This document shows, piece by piece, positions 45,573 through 55,106 of a stretch of DNA of 64,000 bases (its first letter is position 1; the number at the start of each line of letters is the position of its first letter). The notes under the pieces were generated by a model. That model made no database searches. It saw only the letters and a program-made list of their open reading frames with translations, and was not told the DNA's origin. The DNA is from GCA-2709075 sp038146865. GTDB lineage: Bacteria > Pseudomonadota > Alphaproteobacteria > MPNO01 > UBA2964. Location of the stretch: contig JAYQSL010000007.1 of assembly GCA_038146865.1 (NCBI GenBank), forward strand, positions 814,871-878,870, in the 5' to 3' direction. Both the position numbers and the translations under genes were made by a program.

Positions 45573-47030
45573 TTATCTCAGGCTCGTTAAAAAAGATAAT
45601 TGCTTCGAGATCTTTGGATTCTTTTGGTCGATGAGGGAGATTGGATAATCACCAGTGAAGCAAGCATCGCAGTACTCAGGCTGCTCGTTTGTTCTTCTCT
45701 TGAGCCCCATAGCCCGGTAAAGGCCATCAATCGATATAAATGCTAAGCTATCGACTTTTATATAACTGGTCATTTCTTCTACAGAGAGATTGGCTGCAAG
45801 TAACTTATTTCTTTCTGGGGTATCCACCCCATAAAAACATGAATTAGTGGTGGGAGGACTGGAAATCCTCATATGAACTTCTTTCGCGCCGGCGGCTCTC
45901 ATCATTTCTACTATTTTGATCGAAGTGGTACCGCGTACAATGCTGTCATCGACCAGTATGACGCGTTTTCCTTCAATTACAGAGCGACTGACATTGTGCT
46001 TTAATTTTACCCCCAGATGTCTAATTTGATCGGTGGGTTCGATAAAAGTTCGCCCCACGTAATGATTTCTTATTATGCCAAGTTCATATGGAAGTCCGGC
46101 TTCAGCAGCAAAACCCATAGCGCCTGGTACTCCTGAGTCCGGAACGGGTATTACGACATCTGCCTCTACATTGCTCTCCCGTGCTAGTTCCTGGCCTATT
46201 TTTTTTCTCGCGGCATATACGCTTTGGCCATCCACTACGCTATCTGGCCTGGCAAAATAAATATATTCGAATACACATAAACGAGACTGTTTTGGTTTGT
46301 ATGGGTTCACTGATTTTACGCCAGTTTTATCTACGATAACTATCTCTCCTGGCAGGATATCCCGTAGAAACTTTGCTCCAATGATGTCGAGTGCACAGGT
46401 TTCTGATGCAATACAATAGCTTCCATCCAGCTCACCTAAAACAAGGGGCCTGACCCCAAGAGGGTCTCTTGCGCCAATCATGCTATCGTTACTCATCGCG
46501 ACCAGCGAATATGCGCCGACAATTTGGGACATTGAATCGATCAGTCTGTCAACAATTGTACTCCGATTACTAATAGCTATTAAATGAATTATGACTTCCG
46601 TATCGGTGGTGGATTGGAATAGACATCCCTTTTCTACCAGTATGCGTCGCAGAGCGGCGGCGTTTGTCAAATTTCCATTATGTGCGAGAGTGAAACCTCC
46701 TGATGATAAGTCGGCAAAAAGAGGCTGAATATTGCGTTGCGCAGTCTCTCCCGTGGTTGAGTAACGGTTGTGACCAATAGCGGCGGGGCCTGGAAGTCGT
46801 GACATGACCTCTGGATCACCGAAGATGTCACCAACATGGCCGGCTGCTCGATGGCTATGAAATTGCTCTCCGTCTCGCGACACTATCCCAGCGGCTTCTT
46901 GACCTCTGTGTTGAAGGGAATGGAGCCCGAGTGCGGTTAGGGCAGCCGCCTCTTTGTGTCCGAAGATACCGAAAACCCCGCATTCCTCATGCAATTTATC
47001 AAATCCAATATCTTTATTGTAATCTGGCAT
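45573..47030 (-). CDS. purF: Amidophosphoribosyltransferase
   Basis: A 485-residue enzyme for the first committed step of purine synthesis. The N terminus carries a propeptide before the nucleophile Cys in HEECGVFGIFGH; the PRPP site is RVILVDDSIVRGTTS. Cys residues in CVFEYIYFARPDS, TNSCFYGVD and EYCDACFTG match the ligands of the 4Fe-4S (Bacillus-type) class. Start abuts the cvpA stop, and the SDR gene begins 2 bases after its stop. Confidence 0.95.
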   Translation of the reverse strand: MPDYNKDIGFDKLHEECGVFGIFGHKEAAALTALGLHSLQHRGQEAAGIVSRDGEQFHSHRAAGHVGDIFGDPEVMSRLPGPAAIGHNRYSTTGETAQRNIQPLFADLSSGGFTLAHNGNLTNAAALRRILVEKGCLFQSTTDTEVIIHLIAISNRSTIVDRLIDSMSQIVGAYSLVAMSNDSMIGARDPLGVRPLVLGELDGSYCIASETCALDIIGAKFLRDILPGEIVIVDKTGVKSVNPYKPKQSRLCVFEYIYFARPDSVVDGQSVYAARKKIGQELARESNVEADVVIPVPDSGVPGAMGFAAEAGLPYELGIIRNHYVGRTFIEPTDQIRHLGVKLKHNVSRSVIEGKRVILVDDSIVRGTTSIKIVEMMRAAGAKEVHMRISSPPTTNSCFYGVDTPERNKLLAANLSVEEMTSYIKVDSLAFISIDGLYRAMGLKRRTNEQPEYCDACFTGDYPISLIDQKNPKISKQLSFLTSLR

Positions 47031-47674
47031 TATTTATTTTGACCTTGGATAAGACGATCCATTTCTCTACGCTCTTTGTCTGAGTATCCAGATCTTTTTT
47101 CTTTTTTTAATATTTTTGTTTTTGGTGCTAAAAGTTTCTCAAAACTATTATCAGGTTGGGTTTTTTCTGAAAATAGAAAATCGAGATCCTTTTTAAGATT
47201 TTTAGGGAGTAGAAGGAAAACCTCTCGGGACCCCCAATCAAGAATTGGAAAAATTTTAGAGTTTTCTATCCAGTCAGGTTTTTTACTAGGTTCTAGAGAG
47301 GGTTTTATAGCCCAGACAGCTCCAATAAATCCAATTATTGATATCAGCATACTTAGGATTATACCTGCAAGCAGTCCAAGTGATCGGTCAAGAAAACTAA
47401 GAGAGCTGCCACGGACTTTACGGCTTATTGCCTGACTTATAATAGTAAAAATTATTAACGAGCCTACAAAAAGAAGACCACCAGCAGCCATATTAGCGAG
47501 GAAGTCAGACTCTATAAAATCTCTTGCTATTGGTCGGACTTGGTCGAAACCATAAAAAGTGAGAAGAGTGGCACCAATCCATCCGCTCAGCCAAAGAGAT
47601 AATCTTACAAGACCGCAAGAGAACCCTATTAGGGATATTAAAAGAGTTGAAATGAGAACAAAAATGTCCAGCAT
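47030..47674 (-). CDS. cvpA: CvpA family membrane protein
   Basis: A 214-residue protein with four hydrophobic helices in the first 135 residues (LDIFVLISTLLISLIGFSCG, then FLANMAAGGLLFVGSLIIF and LGLLAGIILSMLISIIGFIG) and a charged Lys-rich cytoplasmic tail. CvpA is linked to envelope homeostasis and colicin V production; its place directly ahead of purF is conserved. It overlaps the radA stop by one base and touches the purF start. Confidence 0.9.
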   Translation of the reverse strand: MLDIFVLISTLLISLIGFSCGLVRLSLWLSGWIGATLLTFYGFDQVRPIARDFIESDFLANMAAGGLLFVGSLIIFTIISQAISRKVRGSSLSFLDRSLGLLAGIILSMLISIIGFIGAVWAIKPSLEPSKKPDWIENSKIFPILDWGSREVFLLLPKNLKKDLDFLFSEKTQPDNSFEKLLAPKTKILKKEKRSGYSDKERREMDRLIQGQNK

Positions 47675-49086
47675 TATGTTTCGTCCGCCGTCGTGTTTTT
47701 AAGTCCCTTAAGATTTGCGGTGTCTCCTGTGACGCATAACACAAACTCGTTAAGATGTGAGAAGGTTCTGAAACTTATCGATCCTGCTTCTGAGTCTAGG
47801 GATTGCTCCTCCTCAAATGGTTGCATAACCATATCAAAGCCAAGTTTATTGGCTTCTTTAATTCTCAAATGGGATTGGCGTACAGGTCGTACTTCACCTG
47901 ATAAACCTACTTCGCCAAAAATCACCGCATTTGAGGAGACTGGTTTATCACAAGCCGCTGATACAAGAGCTGCTGCTACAGCTAAATCTGCAGCGGGTTC
48001 ATTGATTTTTAGTCCTCCGGCAACATTTAAATATACCTCATGGCCGGCTAGAGATAACCCGCAGCGTGCCTCCAATACAGCTAGTATCATTGCTAGTCTT
48101 CCGGAGTCCCAACCCACAACCGAACGTCTGGGATTTGCGTGAGTCGAAGCAGAAACAAGGGCTTGTATTTCAACGAGTAATGGACGACTTCCCTCAACGC
48201 CTGCGAAAACCGCTACGCCATTAATGTCTAATCTTCGTTGGGAGAGAAACAGAGCGGACGGATTTTCAATTTCTATTAGACCGTTGCCAGCCATACGAAA
48301 CACACCTATTTCGTCGGTCGGTCCGAAGCGGTTCTTAATTGATCTTAAGATCCTAAAGTTATGGCCACGGTCTCCCTCAAAATACATCACTGTATCTACC
48401 ATATGTTCGAGGATTCGAGGGCCTGCAATTGAGCCATCCTTTGTGACGTGGCCGACAAGCAACAGGACAAATCCCCTGGTTTTTGCAACATGAATTAGTT
48501 CTTGAGCGCATGCGCGGACTTGTGAGACGCTCCCCGGACCTGAATCGATTGAGTCAAGATACATGGTTTGAATTGAGTCGATTACTACCACATTGGGGGG
48601 CGTCTCAACATTTAATGAAGTGATGAGATCCCTTATGCTACTAGCCGCAGCCAATAAGACATTGGCTTTGGATAGACCCATTCTATTGGCGCGCAAGCGA
48701 ACTTGATCTGTGGATTCCTCGCCAGTCACGTATAAGCAACTGGCCCTCTCGGAGAGTTTCCCTAAAACCTGAAGTAGTAATGTGGACTTCCCTATTCCAG
48801 GATCTCCGCCGATTAAAATAGCGGAGCCTGGAACCAGGCCCCCACCGCAGCTACGATCAAATTCTGAAAGTCCTGACTCCCAACGAGGTCTCTCGATAAC
48901 TCTCTCTTCTAGGGATTGGAATTCGATCCGGTTCCCATTCCTCCCATCGAACCCGTTTGGGGATCTTTGAGGAGACGAATAAGAGGTTACCGAATTCCAC
49001 TCACCACACTTGTCACAATGTCCTACCCATTTTCTGTGGGTAGCCTCACAATTTTGGCAAATAAAAATTGGCGTGTCTTTTGCCAC
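47674..49086 (-). CDS. radA: DNA repair protein RadA
   Basis: A 470-residue RecA-like branch-migration ATPase. The N-terminal zinc finger reads FICQNCEATHRKWVGHCDKCGEWNS; the ATPase has Walker A GGDPGIGKSTLLLQ, the RadA KNRFG motif (IKNRFGPTDEIG) and a Lon-like C-terminal domain (AGHEVYLNVAGGLKINEPAAD). GTG at 49086 has GAGGG 9 bases upstream and matches the family start (VAKDTPIFICQNC), so it is preferred over an ATG 13 codons earlier. Confidence 0.94.
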   Translation of the reverse strand: MAKDTPIFICQNCEATHRKWVGHCDKCGEWNSVTSYSSPQRSPNGFDGRNGNRIEFQSLEERVIERPRWESGLSEFDRSCGGGLVPGSAILIGGDPGIGKSTLLLQVLGKLSERASCLYVTGEESTDQVRLRANRMGLSKANVLLAAASSIRDLITSLNVETPPNVVVIDSIQTMYLDSIDSGPGSVSQVRACAQELIHVAKTRGFVLLLVGHVTKDGSIAGPRILEHMVDTVMYFEGDRGHNFRILRSIKNRFGPTDEIGVFRMAGNGLIEIENPSALFLSQRRLDINGVAVFAGVEGSRPLLVEIQALVSASTHANPRRSVVGWDSGRLAMILAVLEARCGLSLAGHEVYLNVAGGLKINEPAADLAVAAALVSAACDKPVSSNAVIFGEVGLSGEVRPVRQSHLRIKEANKLGFDMVMQPFEEEQSLDSEAGSISFRTFSHLNEFVLCVTGDTANLKGLKNTTADET

Positions 49087-49130
49087 CTGTTGAACCCTCA
49101 AAGCTGGAGCATGGAGCCAGCGCACAACTA

Positions 49131-49908
49131 TTAAATTTTACGAAATTCCATCTTAATAGGTCCGTTAGCCCTACCATTTATAAACTGTTCTACGTACTCA
49201 TTTCCACTATTCCTGATATCCTTAGCGTTCCCTACCCAAATAATTTTACCTTGATAAAGCATTGCAATTCGATCAGCTATTTTAAAGGCACTAGCCATAT
49301 CGTGTGTAATAGATAGGGCTGTCGCTCCCAGTGTTTTTACACAAGACACAATTAAATCATTGATTATGTCTCCCATAATTGGATCCAAACCTGTTGTTGG
49401 TTCGTCAAAAATAAAATTTCTGGTTCAGTAACAATCGCCCGAGCTAAACCAACTCTTTTCTTCATGCCACCAGAGATTTCGACAGGGTAAAGTTCTGCTA
49501 CTTCTTCAGTAAGGCCGACAGCTTTTAATTTTTCGAAAGCGGCTACCTTCGCGGTCTCTTTAGAAGCTTTTTACCCTGCACTAGAGGGAATGCGACGTTT
49601 TCCCATACCGTGAGGCTGTCAAATAATGCCGCATTTTGAAATAGCATGCCAATTTTAGATAGAGTCTTTTCTCTTTCTTTGCTGTTTATTCCTACAACCT
49701 CTGATCCGTCTACCTCAATGCTTCCGCTGTCCGGTTCAAGTAACCCGAGTATATTTTTAAGCATTACGGATTTGCCTGTGCCAGATCCCCCTATGACGAC
49801 TAATGACTCCCCTGCAAATAGATCAAGGTTTAAACCGTTTAATACTGTTTTTGAGCCAAAAGATTTTTTGACATTTTTGATCGAAATTTTAGGTACTTGC
49901 TGGGTCAT
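49131..49908 (-). CDS. mlaF: ABC transporter ATP-binding protein MlaF, split by two 1-base frameshifts
   Basis: The ATPase of the Mla phospholipid transporter. Three frames join to about 259 residues: the first has Walker A GGSGTGKSVMLKNILGL and the Q-loop, the second (around 49540-49420) the signature EISGGMKKRVGLARAI, the third Walker B completion DEPTTGLDPIMG and the H-loop ALSITHDM. A missing T near 49564 and a missing base in the A run at 49407-49411 explain both breaks. Its start overlaps mlaE by four bases. No mlaD, mlaC or mlaB gene is in the window. Confidence 0.88.
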
Positions 49909-50684
49909 TGGATATTGGAGAAAAATACTTCGGTTAATATATAATTGGCGGCTAAAATTAAAATGGATGCTCCGACAACGGCATTAGTCGTTGCCCGGCC
50001 AACTCCCTGGGCGCCTCCATCTGAGTTGTAACCGTGGTAACAACCCAAAAGCGATATGAGAAAACCGAAAAATGATGCTTTTACCAGTCCCGAAATTATA
50101 TCTATCGGCTGAACAAACTCCCAAGTCTTTTGGAGATAAATAGTAGGGTTGAACCCGAGCTTATAGACGCTCACTAAGTACCCACCCATCACACCGATTA
50201 CATCCGCCACAATTACCAGAAATGGCAGCGCAATCGTCCCAGATATTATTCGCGGCACAACGAGGTAGTTGAATGGATTGGTCGAAAGAGTAGATAAGGC
50301 GTCAATTTGTTCAGTGACCCTCATCGTGCCAATCTCTGCTGCCATTGCTGCGCCTATACGGCCAGCAACCATCAACCCCGCTAGAACGGGAGCTAATTCT
50401 CGCGTGATTGATAGCACTACGACATTTGCGATAGCGCCTTCAGCGTTAAAGCGGGCAAAGCCCGTGTAGCTTTGAAGTGCTAAAACCATGCCCGTAAAGA
50501 TTGCAGTCAGTCCGACGACAGGCAAAGAATAGAAACCAATTTCAATAATTTGACGGGCTACTAGGCGGGGGTAGAAAGGCGGGACAAAACATCTTGTGAT
50601 GGCGGTAAATGTGAATATTGATACGCGTCCAATAGCGTAACACAAACTTAGCGAGTTCTTTCCTAGAAAGATAAAGAATTTCAA
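49905..50684 (-). CDS. mlaE: ABC transporter permease MlaE
   Basis: A 259-residue permease with five to six helices and the MlaE core ELAPVLAGLMVAGRIGAAMAAEIGTMRVTEQIDAL near residue 100, the most conserved stretch of the family. It forms the inner-membrane channel of the Mla system that moves phospholipids between inner and outer membranes. The gene overlaps alr upstream and mlaF downstream by four bases each, showing one transcription unit. Confidence 0.92.
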   Translation of the reverse strand: MKFFIFLGKNSLSLCYAIGRVSIFTFTAITRCFVPPFYPRLVARQIIEIGFYSLPVVGLTAIFTGMVLALQSYTGFARFNAEGAIANVVVLSITRELAPVLAGLMVAGRIGAAMAAEIGTMRVTEQIDALSTLSTNPFNYLVVPRIISGTIALPFLVIVADVIGVMGGYLVSVYKLGFNPTIYLQKTWEFVQPIDIISGLVKASFFGFLISLLGCYHGYNSDGGAQGVGRATTNAVVGASILILAANYILTEVFFSNIQ

Positions 50685-51793
50685 GAGATAGTCCCCACGT
50701 AGCCTTTGCGATATCGATTACCAAGTGCAGTTAAAATTTCGTATCCTATTGTTCCAGCAGAAACGGCAAGATCATCAGGGGATTGGTGTTTCCCGATAAA
50801 CTCTACCCAATCTCCCTTTTTGCAGAGTGTCTCCGGAACATCGGTTACGTCAAGCGTCACGAGGTCCATCGAAACTCTGCCTATAACAGGAACTGCTCGA
50901 CCAGAAATAAAACCCATTCCAGAATTTCCTAGATGGCGGAATAACCCGTCACCATAACCCAAAGCCACTGTCGCTAACCGACTTGGCCTATCGACGCGTC
51001 CATCGGATCCGTAACCTATTGTTTCATCGGTTGTAACCGACCGAGTTTGTATAATTTCTGACTTTAATTCTACGACTTGAGAGAGTTTCTTACGGTCCTT
51101 GGAATTACATCCTATACCGTACAGTGCAGCCCCTGGCCGAACCATGTCAAAATGAAAACCACTGCCAAGAAAAACTCCGGGAGAATTGGCAAGAGAATAT
51201 TTAAATCGATTTCCAACTACGTTGATCAGGTTTGAGAATCTATCAAGTTGATCTTTGTTTTTTTTGTGGGCGGGGTCATCCGCACAGGCCAGGTGGGACA
51301 TGATTATATTAACGTATTTGGGGGAAATGGTGATCGCGTTAGCTAATACTTGCTCCGTTTCATCTCGGCCTAGACCCAAACGGTTCATTCCCGTGTCAAA
51401 ATTGACAATTGCGGGCAAACCAGAGCCCACCTGTTCTCTAAAAGTTTGCCATAGTTTAATTTCTTCTAGGGAATTAAGAACCGGGGCAATTGAATCATCG
51501 CAAATATCTCTAAAATCGTCATTCATCCCGTTGAGGATATAAATTGAATGCGTGCGTCGAAGCGACTTAAGACTGTCTCGCAAACTAATCGCTTCTTGAG
51601 GTAGGGCAACAAAGAAGTTAGTGCACCCCTCTTCAGACAAACGACGTGCCACCGGACCTAGACCTAGACCATAAGCATCACATTTTACTACCGCAGCGCA
51701 GGTTGCTGGAGCAGAAATAGATCTCATAAATCTGTAGTTTTTTGCTATTGCTTCCAAGTTGATGGAAAGCTGTAGTCCGTGGTTTTTTGGCAG
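50681..51793 (-). CDS. alr: Alanine racemase, probable non-ATG start
   Basis: A PLP-dependent racemase supplying D-alanine for peptidoglycan. The PLP Lys is in AAVVKCDAYGLG, and VNFDTGMNRLG, RPGAALYGIG, VSMDLVTLDV and the closing AYGHG-type second-domain residues are in order. The family opening strand is coded before the first TTG (51757): LQLSINLEAIAKNYRF continues upstream in frame without an ATG, GTG or TTG as far as the dnaB stop. CTG at 51793 has AAAGGGG at good spacing and is the likeliest start; an upstream indel is the alternative. Overlaps mlaE by four bases. Confidence 0.87.
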   Translation of the reverse strand: MPKNHGLQLSINLEAIAKNYRFMRSISAPATCAAVVKCDAYGLGLGPVARRLSEEGCTNFFVALPQEAISLRDSLKSLRRTHSIYILNGMNDDFRDICDDSIAPVLNSLEEIKLWQTFREQVGSGLPAIVNFDTGMNRLGLGRDETEQVLANAITISPKYVNIIMSHLACADDPAHKKNKDQLDRFSNLINVVGNRFKYSLANSPGVFLGSGFHFDMVRPGAALYGIGCNSKDRKKLSQVVELKSEIIQTRSVTTDETIGYGSDGRVDRPSRLATVALGYGDGLFRHLGNSGMGFISGRAVPVIGRVSMDLVTLDVTDVPETLCKKGDWVEFIGKHQSPDDLAVSAGTIGYEILTALGNRYRKGYVGTIS

Positions 51794-51808
51794 AGTAATC
51801 CCCTTTCT

Positions 51809-53314
51809 CTAATAACCCGCCTCATCATATTCATGTCTTGCGAGATTACTAAATTTCGTAAGAAGAGCGTTGAAATGGACGAGTACTCGGCCAATTGGCC
51901 CATGGCGTTGCTTGGCTATTATGACCTCTGCCTTGCCGTGCACTTGTTCCATTTCAAGTTGCCAATGTTCATGCTCCGGTGTCCCCTCCGAGGGCTCCTG
52001 TCTGGCCTTATAATATTCTTCTCTGTAGATAAACATAACAACATCAGCATCCTGCTCGATTGACCCTGATTCACGTAAATCCGAAAGTTGTGGTCTTTTG
52101 TCCTCTCGCTGTTCCACTTGCCGAGATAATTGAGATAGTGCCATCACGGGAACATCTAATTCTTTCGCGAGCGTTTTAAGGCCGCGCGTTATTTCAGAGA
52201 TTTCTTGGACCCGGTTGTCATTTCGGGAACCCGATGAGGAAATGAGTTGTAAATAGTCGACTACAATCAAGCCAAGGCCTTGTTGTCTTTTAAGCCTCCT
52301 CGCCCGCGTTCTTAGTGCCGAAACAGTAAGTGCGGGTGTGTCATCTATAAAAATCTTTGTGCTCTGAAGTTTATGTGTTGCATCGACCAGGGCTTCCCAT
52401 TGTTCACTGCTCATTGTTCCTCTGCGGATCGCCTCCGAGCCAATGCTTGATTTTTCGGCTAAGATTCTGGTGGCGAGTTGCTCAGCCGACATTTCCAGCG
52501 AAAAAAAGGCCACGATACCACCATCAATTACTTGTTTCGAACCGTGGCTATCAACTTCTTCCCGAAGGGACTCTGCTATATGAAAAGCAATATTGGTCGC
52601 TAATGCAGTTTTCCCCATTGATGGTCTACCGGCCAAAATAATTAGATCAGATTTATGTAAGCCACCAAGTAACTTGTCTAAGTCCACCAATCCTGTGCTT
52701 ACTCCTGTGAGGTGGCCGTCCCGTTTATAAGCGGCGTCGGCAGACTCAATGGCTATTTTTAATGCCATCTGGAAATCTTGGAATCCGCCCTGGTAGTCCC
52801 CTGCGGTGGCTAAGTCGTAAAGTCGTTGCTCCGCAGTTTCAATTTGATTTGTAGCTGTTTTGTCGAGGTCCGCATCATAGGCATCATTGACGGTATCTTC
52901 CCCTAAATTAATCAATTGGCGCCTTATATACATCTCGTAGATGCTATATGCATAATCCCGAGCGTTGATCACACTGAGGGCATTCTCTGCAAGCCAAACA
53001 AGATAATTGTCTTGGTTAGGATTCGCTAATTCAATTTCCTGATTGAAATAAAATTTGAGGGTCGTGGGGTTGGCTTCCTGTCCACGGTCAATTTGTTTGC
53101 ACGCGGCTTCATATATCTTTCCATGCAACAGGTCCGAAAAATGTTCTGACTTTAAAAAGTCAGCCACTTGTTCGACCGCCCGATTATTTATCAAAATTGC
53201 GCCCAGCAGGGCTTGCTCTGCTTCTAAATTTACCGGCAGTTGTCGATATCCGACTTCATTTTCGTTGAGCACTGGAATAGAAGCTATATTCTGAGGGGTT
53301 CTAAAATTCTCCAT
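51809..53314 (-). CDS. dnaB: Replicative DNA helicase DnaB
   Basis: A 501-residue hexameric helicase. The N-terminal DnaG-binding domain starts PVNLEAEQALLGAILINN; the RecA-like motor has Walker A GRPSMGKTALATNIAF, FFSLEMSAEQLATRILAE, LIVVDYLQLIS and the C-terminal AKQRHGPIGRVLVHFN. ATG at 53314 gives the usual N-terminal length; the frame is open to a TTG at 53356. It heads a minus-strand run with alr, mlaEF, radA, cvpA, purF and an SDR. Confidence 0.95.
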   Translation of the reverse strand: MENFRTPQNIASIPVLNENEVGYRQLPVNLEAEQALLGAILINNRAVEQVADFLKSEHFSDLLHGKIYEAACKQIDRGQEANPTTLKFYFNQEIELANPNQDNYLVWLAENALSVINARDYAYSIYEMYIRRQLINLGEDTVNDAYDADLDKTATNQIETAEQRLYDLATAGDYQGGFQDFQMALKIAIESADAAYKRDGHLTGVSTGLVDLDKLLGGLHKSDLIILAGRPSMGKTALATNIAFHIAESLREEVDSHGSKQVIDGGIVAFFSLEMSAEQLATRILAEKSSIGSEAIRRGTMSSEQWEALVDATHKLQSTKIFIDDTPALTVSALRTRARRLKRQQGLGLIVVDYLQLISSSGSRNDNRVQEISEITRGLKTLAKELDVPVMALSQLSRQVEQREDKRPQLSDLRESGSIEQDADVVMFIYREEYYKARQEPSEGTPEHEHWQLEMEQVHGKAEVIIAKQRHGPIGRVLVHFNALLTKFSNLARHEYDEAGY

Positions 53315-53713
53315 ATGTCTAGTTACACTAAATTTTTTAAAACAACTCCTCCTCAAATGAAAGAATAGCGGGGAAAACTCACTTTTCTAAGGCGAGATTG
53401 TGAATAACTATTATGTGAGTCCGGCATGGGGCGTCAGGCTAAGGTTTTTGAAAGGCTATGAGTCTAAAAATTTGAGAATTATTTCTGAGAAAGAACCAAT
53501 AAGTTTTGTGGCAAATGGAATTTTCTGACTTCGAACTTCAAAAATTGGAACTTCGCGAATAATGTGTCTGACCTCGGCACTAAATATTATGCCGCGGCAT
53601 TCTAGGTCTACTCAACGAGATTTTTGAAAATTGTCTCTGTTTTGTAATCTAGACATGTTATTGTAGATCATGATTATCGGGACCTGAATTTAATTTCCGA
53701 CCAGGAGAAAGTA
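53315..53713. other. Intergenic region between divergent dnaB and lpp-like genes
   Basis: About 400 bases without a convincing gene on either strand. It holds the promoters of both divergent genes; TTGAAA and TAATCT about 15 bases apart (53624-53650) are a weak candidate for the lipoprotein promoter. A GAGGAG lies 30 bases upstream of the dnaB ATG, too far to serve it. The ribosomal protein genes (rpsF, rpsR, rplI) that often precede dnaB are absent. Confidence 0.5.
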
Positions 53714-53998
53714 ATGAAAATTGCGAAATTGATTGTAGTTAGTTGCCTTCCTATCTTTTTTGCGGTGGGTTGTGAAACCCCTGGACAAAACACTGCAGGG
53801 CTTGACTCTGCGGCTATTAAGGCTGCCCAAGACGCAGCAAAAGCTGCTCAATTGACAGCAAACCAAGCTTTGCAAGCGGCCCAGAAAGCCGCCTCTGAGG
53901 CTTTGAGAGCAGCGAGTGCTGCTGAGACTGCCGCTGCTGAAGCAAAAGCAGCAGGAGATAAGGCGGATAGGGTATTCAGAAAAGGCATAAGAAAGTAA
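53714..53998 (+). CDS. Lpp/OprI-like alanine-rich lipoprotein
   Basis: A 94-residue protein with a signal peptide and lipobox FFAVGC (Cys about residue 19), then an almost uninterrupted Ala-rich heptad helix (AAQDAAKAAQLTANQAL and on) that should form a coiled-coil trimer like Lpp or OprI. It ends KGIRK, with a C-terminal Lys as in Braun lipoprotein, whose terminal Lys is linked to peptidoglycan. The L,D-transpeptidase gene convergent to it could catalyse that link. AGGAG lies before the ATG, and a terminator follows. Confidence 0.8.
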   Translation: MKIAKLIVVSCLPIFFAVGCETPGQNTAGLDSAAIKAAQDAAKAAQLTANQALQAAQKAASEALRAASAAETAAAEAKAAGDKADRVFRKGIRK

Positions 53999-54013
53999 GC
54001 GATCTAGGTGAGG

Positions 54014-54039
54014 CGGCGGCTGATTAGCTGCCGTTTTTT
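54014..54039 (+). terminator. Rho-independent terminator of the lpp-like gene
   Basis: CGGCGGC and GCTGCCG form a 7-bp stem (one G-U pair) with a 6-base loop, followed by six T residues, 15 bases after the lipoprotein stop. It overlaps the last codons of the opposing L,D-transpeptidase gene. Confidence 0.82.
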
Positions 54040-54974
54040 CGTTTGAGGATGGGGACGGGAATTCCGGTCCGTTCGAGCTCTGTCTTTCGGATAAGCTGCC
54101 AATCAACGTTTTTGAAATATTTACCAGAAATTTCTTTTATTCTGTAAGGAAGTTCGGGAACTTTTGCTAGGGTAAAGTGGCCTCGCTCCTCTAGTTCAAG
54201 ATTTTGTGTGTGATTTGGGTGAATTTCCAAAAATACCTGCGAATCCAACCAAGTCAGTTTCGCTTCTTGGTCAGTTATAGAGACGTTTGTTCCTGGTTTA
54301 ATTTCATCGAACATTTCGGCTATGTCTTCGGGGTACATTCTAATGCAACCGTGGCTGACCCTGCGCCCCACACCCCAGGGTATATTAGTCCCATGGATTA
54401 AATATGACGGCCAGCCAAGATAAAAGGCGTGTTGACCGAGAGGGTTTTGAGGGCCAGGTGGCATGAACTTTGGGAGGTCTGGGTCTTCATCACGAACAGA
54501 TTTTGGAACAAACCATATTGGGTTTTTCTGTTTTCTTACGATCTTAGTTGATCCTACGGGGGTTTCCCAAGCTTCCTTTCCTGTGCCAATGGGATATGAT
54601 TTTGTGTCTCCATTTTCTCTGAACCAATATAAACGTTGGTCTGCGATATTTATCAGAAAACCCTTCCGTGGTCCTTCTGGGATTATGTGGGCCCCGGGTA
54701 TCTGAATTTTTTTTCCTCGACCCGGAATCCATGGATCTACCCCTTTGTTAGCTGCCACGGTCTCAACGAAACCTAGCCCGAAAAGCCTAGCTATATCCAA
54801 CAAGGTATCTTCATGTTTTGCGAAATAAACGCTCGTTTTGCCAATAATATTTTGCCTGGCAGAACTCGTGTTGTCTCCCGAGGCAACTTTAGCTGTAAGA
54901 GATATGTATCCAGCGATTCCGCTAGATCCGACTGATAGTAAAAAAGCTCTCCGTGTCTGGGGGTGGGTTTGCAT
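54024..54974 (-). CDS. L,D-transpeptidase (YkuD/ErfK family) with LysM-like N terminus
   Basis: A 316-residue exported enzyme. The N terminus looks like a Tat-type signal (RRAFLLSVGSSGIAGYISLT), then a LysM-like segment (YFAKHEDTLLDIARLFGLGF) and the YkuD domain with HGTNIPWGVGRRVSHGCIRM containing the catalytic Cys and both conserved His. The R-R pair followed by a hydrophobic stretch is suggestive rather than proof of Tat export. L,D-transpeptidases of the ErfK/YbiS group attach Lpp or barrel proteins to peptidoglycan; the convergent Lpp-like gene supports that role. Confidence 0.88.
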   Translation of the reverse strand: MQTHPQTRRAFLLSVGSSGIAGYISLTAKVASGDNTSSARQNIIGKTSVYFAKHEDTLLDIARLFGLGFVETVAANKGVDPWIPGRGKKIQIPGAHIIPEGPRKGFLINIADQRLYWFRENGDTKSYPIGTGKEAWETPVGSTKIVRKQKNPIWFVPKSVRDEDPDLPKFMPPGPQNPLGQHAFYLGWPSYLIHGTNIPWGVGRRVSHGCIRMYPEDIAEMFDEIKPGTNVSITDQEAKLTWLDSQVFLEIHPNHTQNLELEERGHFTLAKVPELPYRIKEISGKYFKNVDWQLIRKTELERTGIPVPILKRKNGS

Positions 54975-55106
54975 GGATTAGAGTGATCGGTTAGGACTGT
55001 AAAATCGTAAGTAAAAGCAAAGATCAACATAAGCGAGGATCAGGGTGGACATTAAACCAGTTGTGGTGTGTTTACGAATCTGACCCGGAAAAAGAGGATT
55101 GTTAGT

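Noticed and set aside
47674..49125. ATG at 49125 as the radA start
   Set aside because: The GTG at 49086 has a proper ribosome site and matches the family N terminus; the extra residues look non-native.
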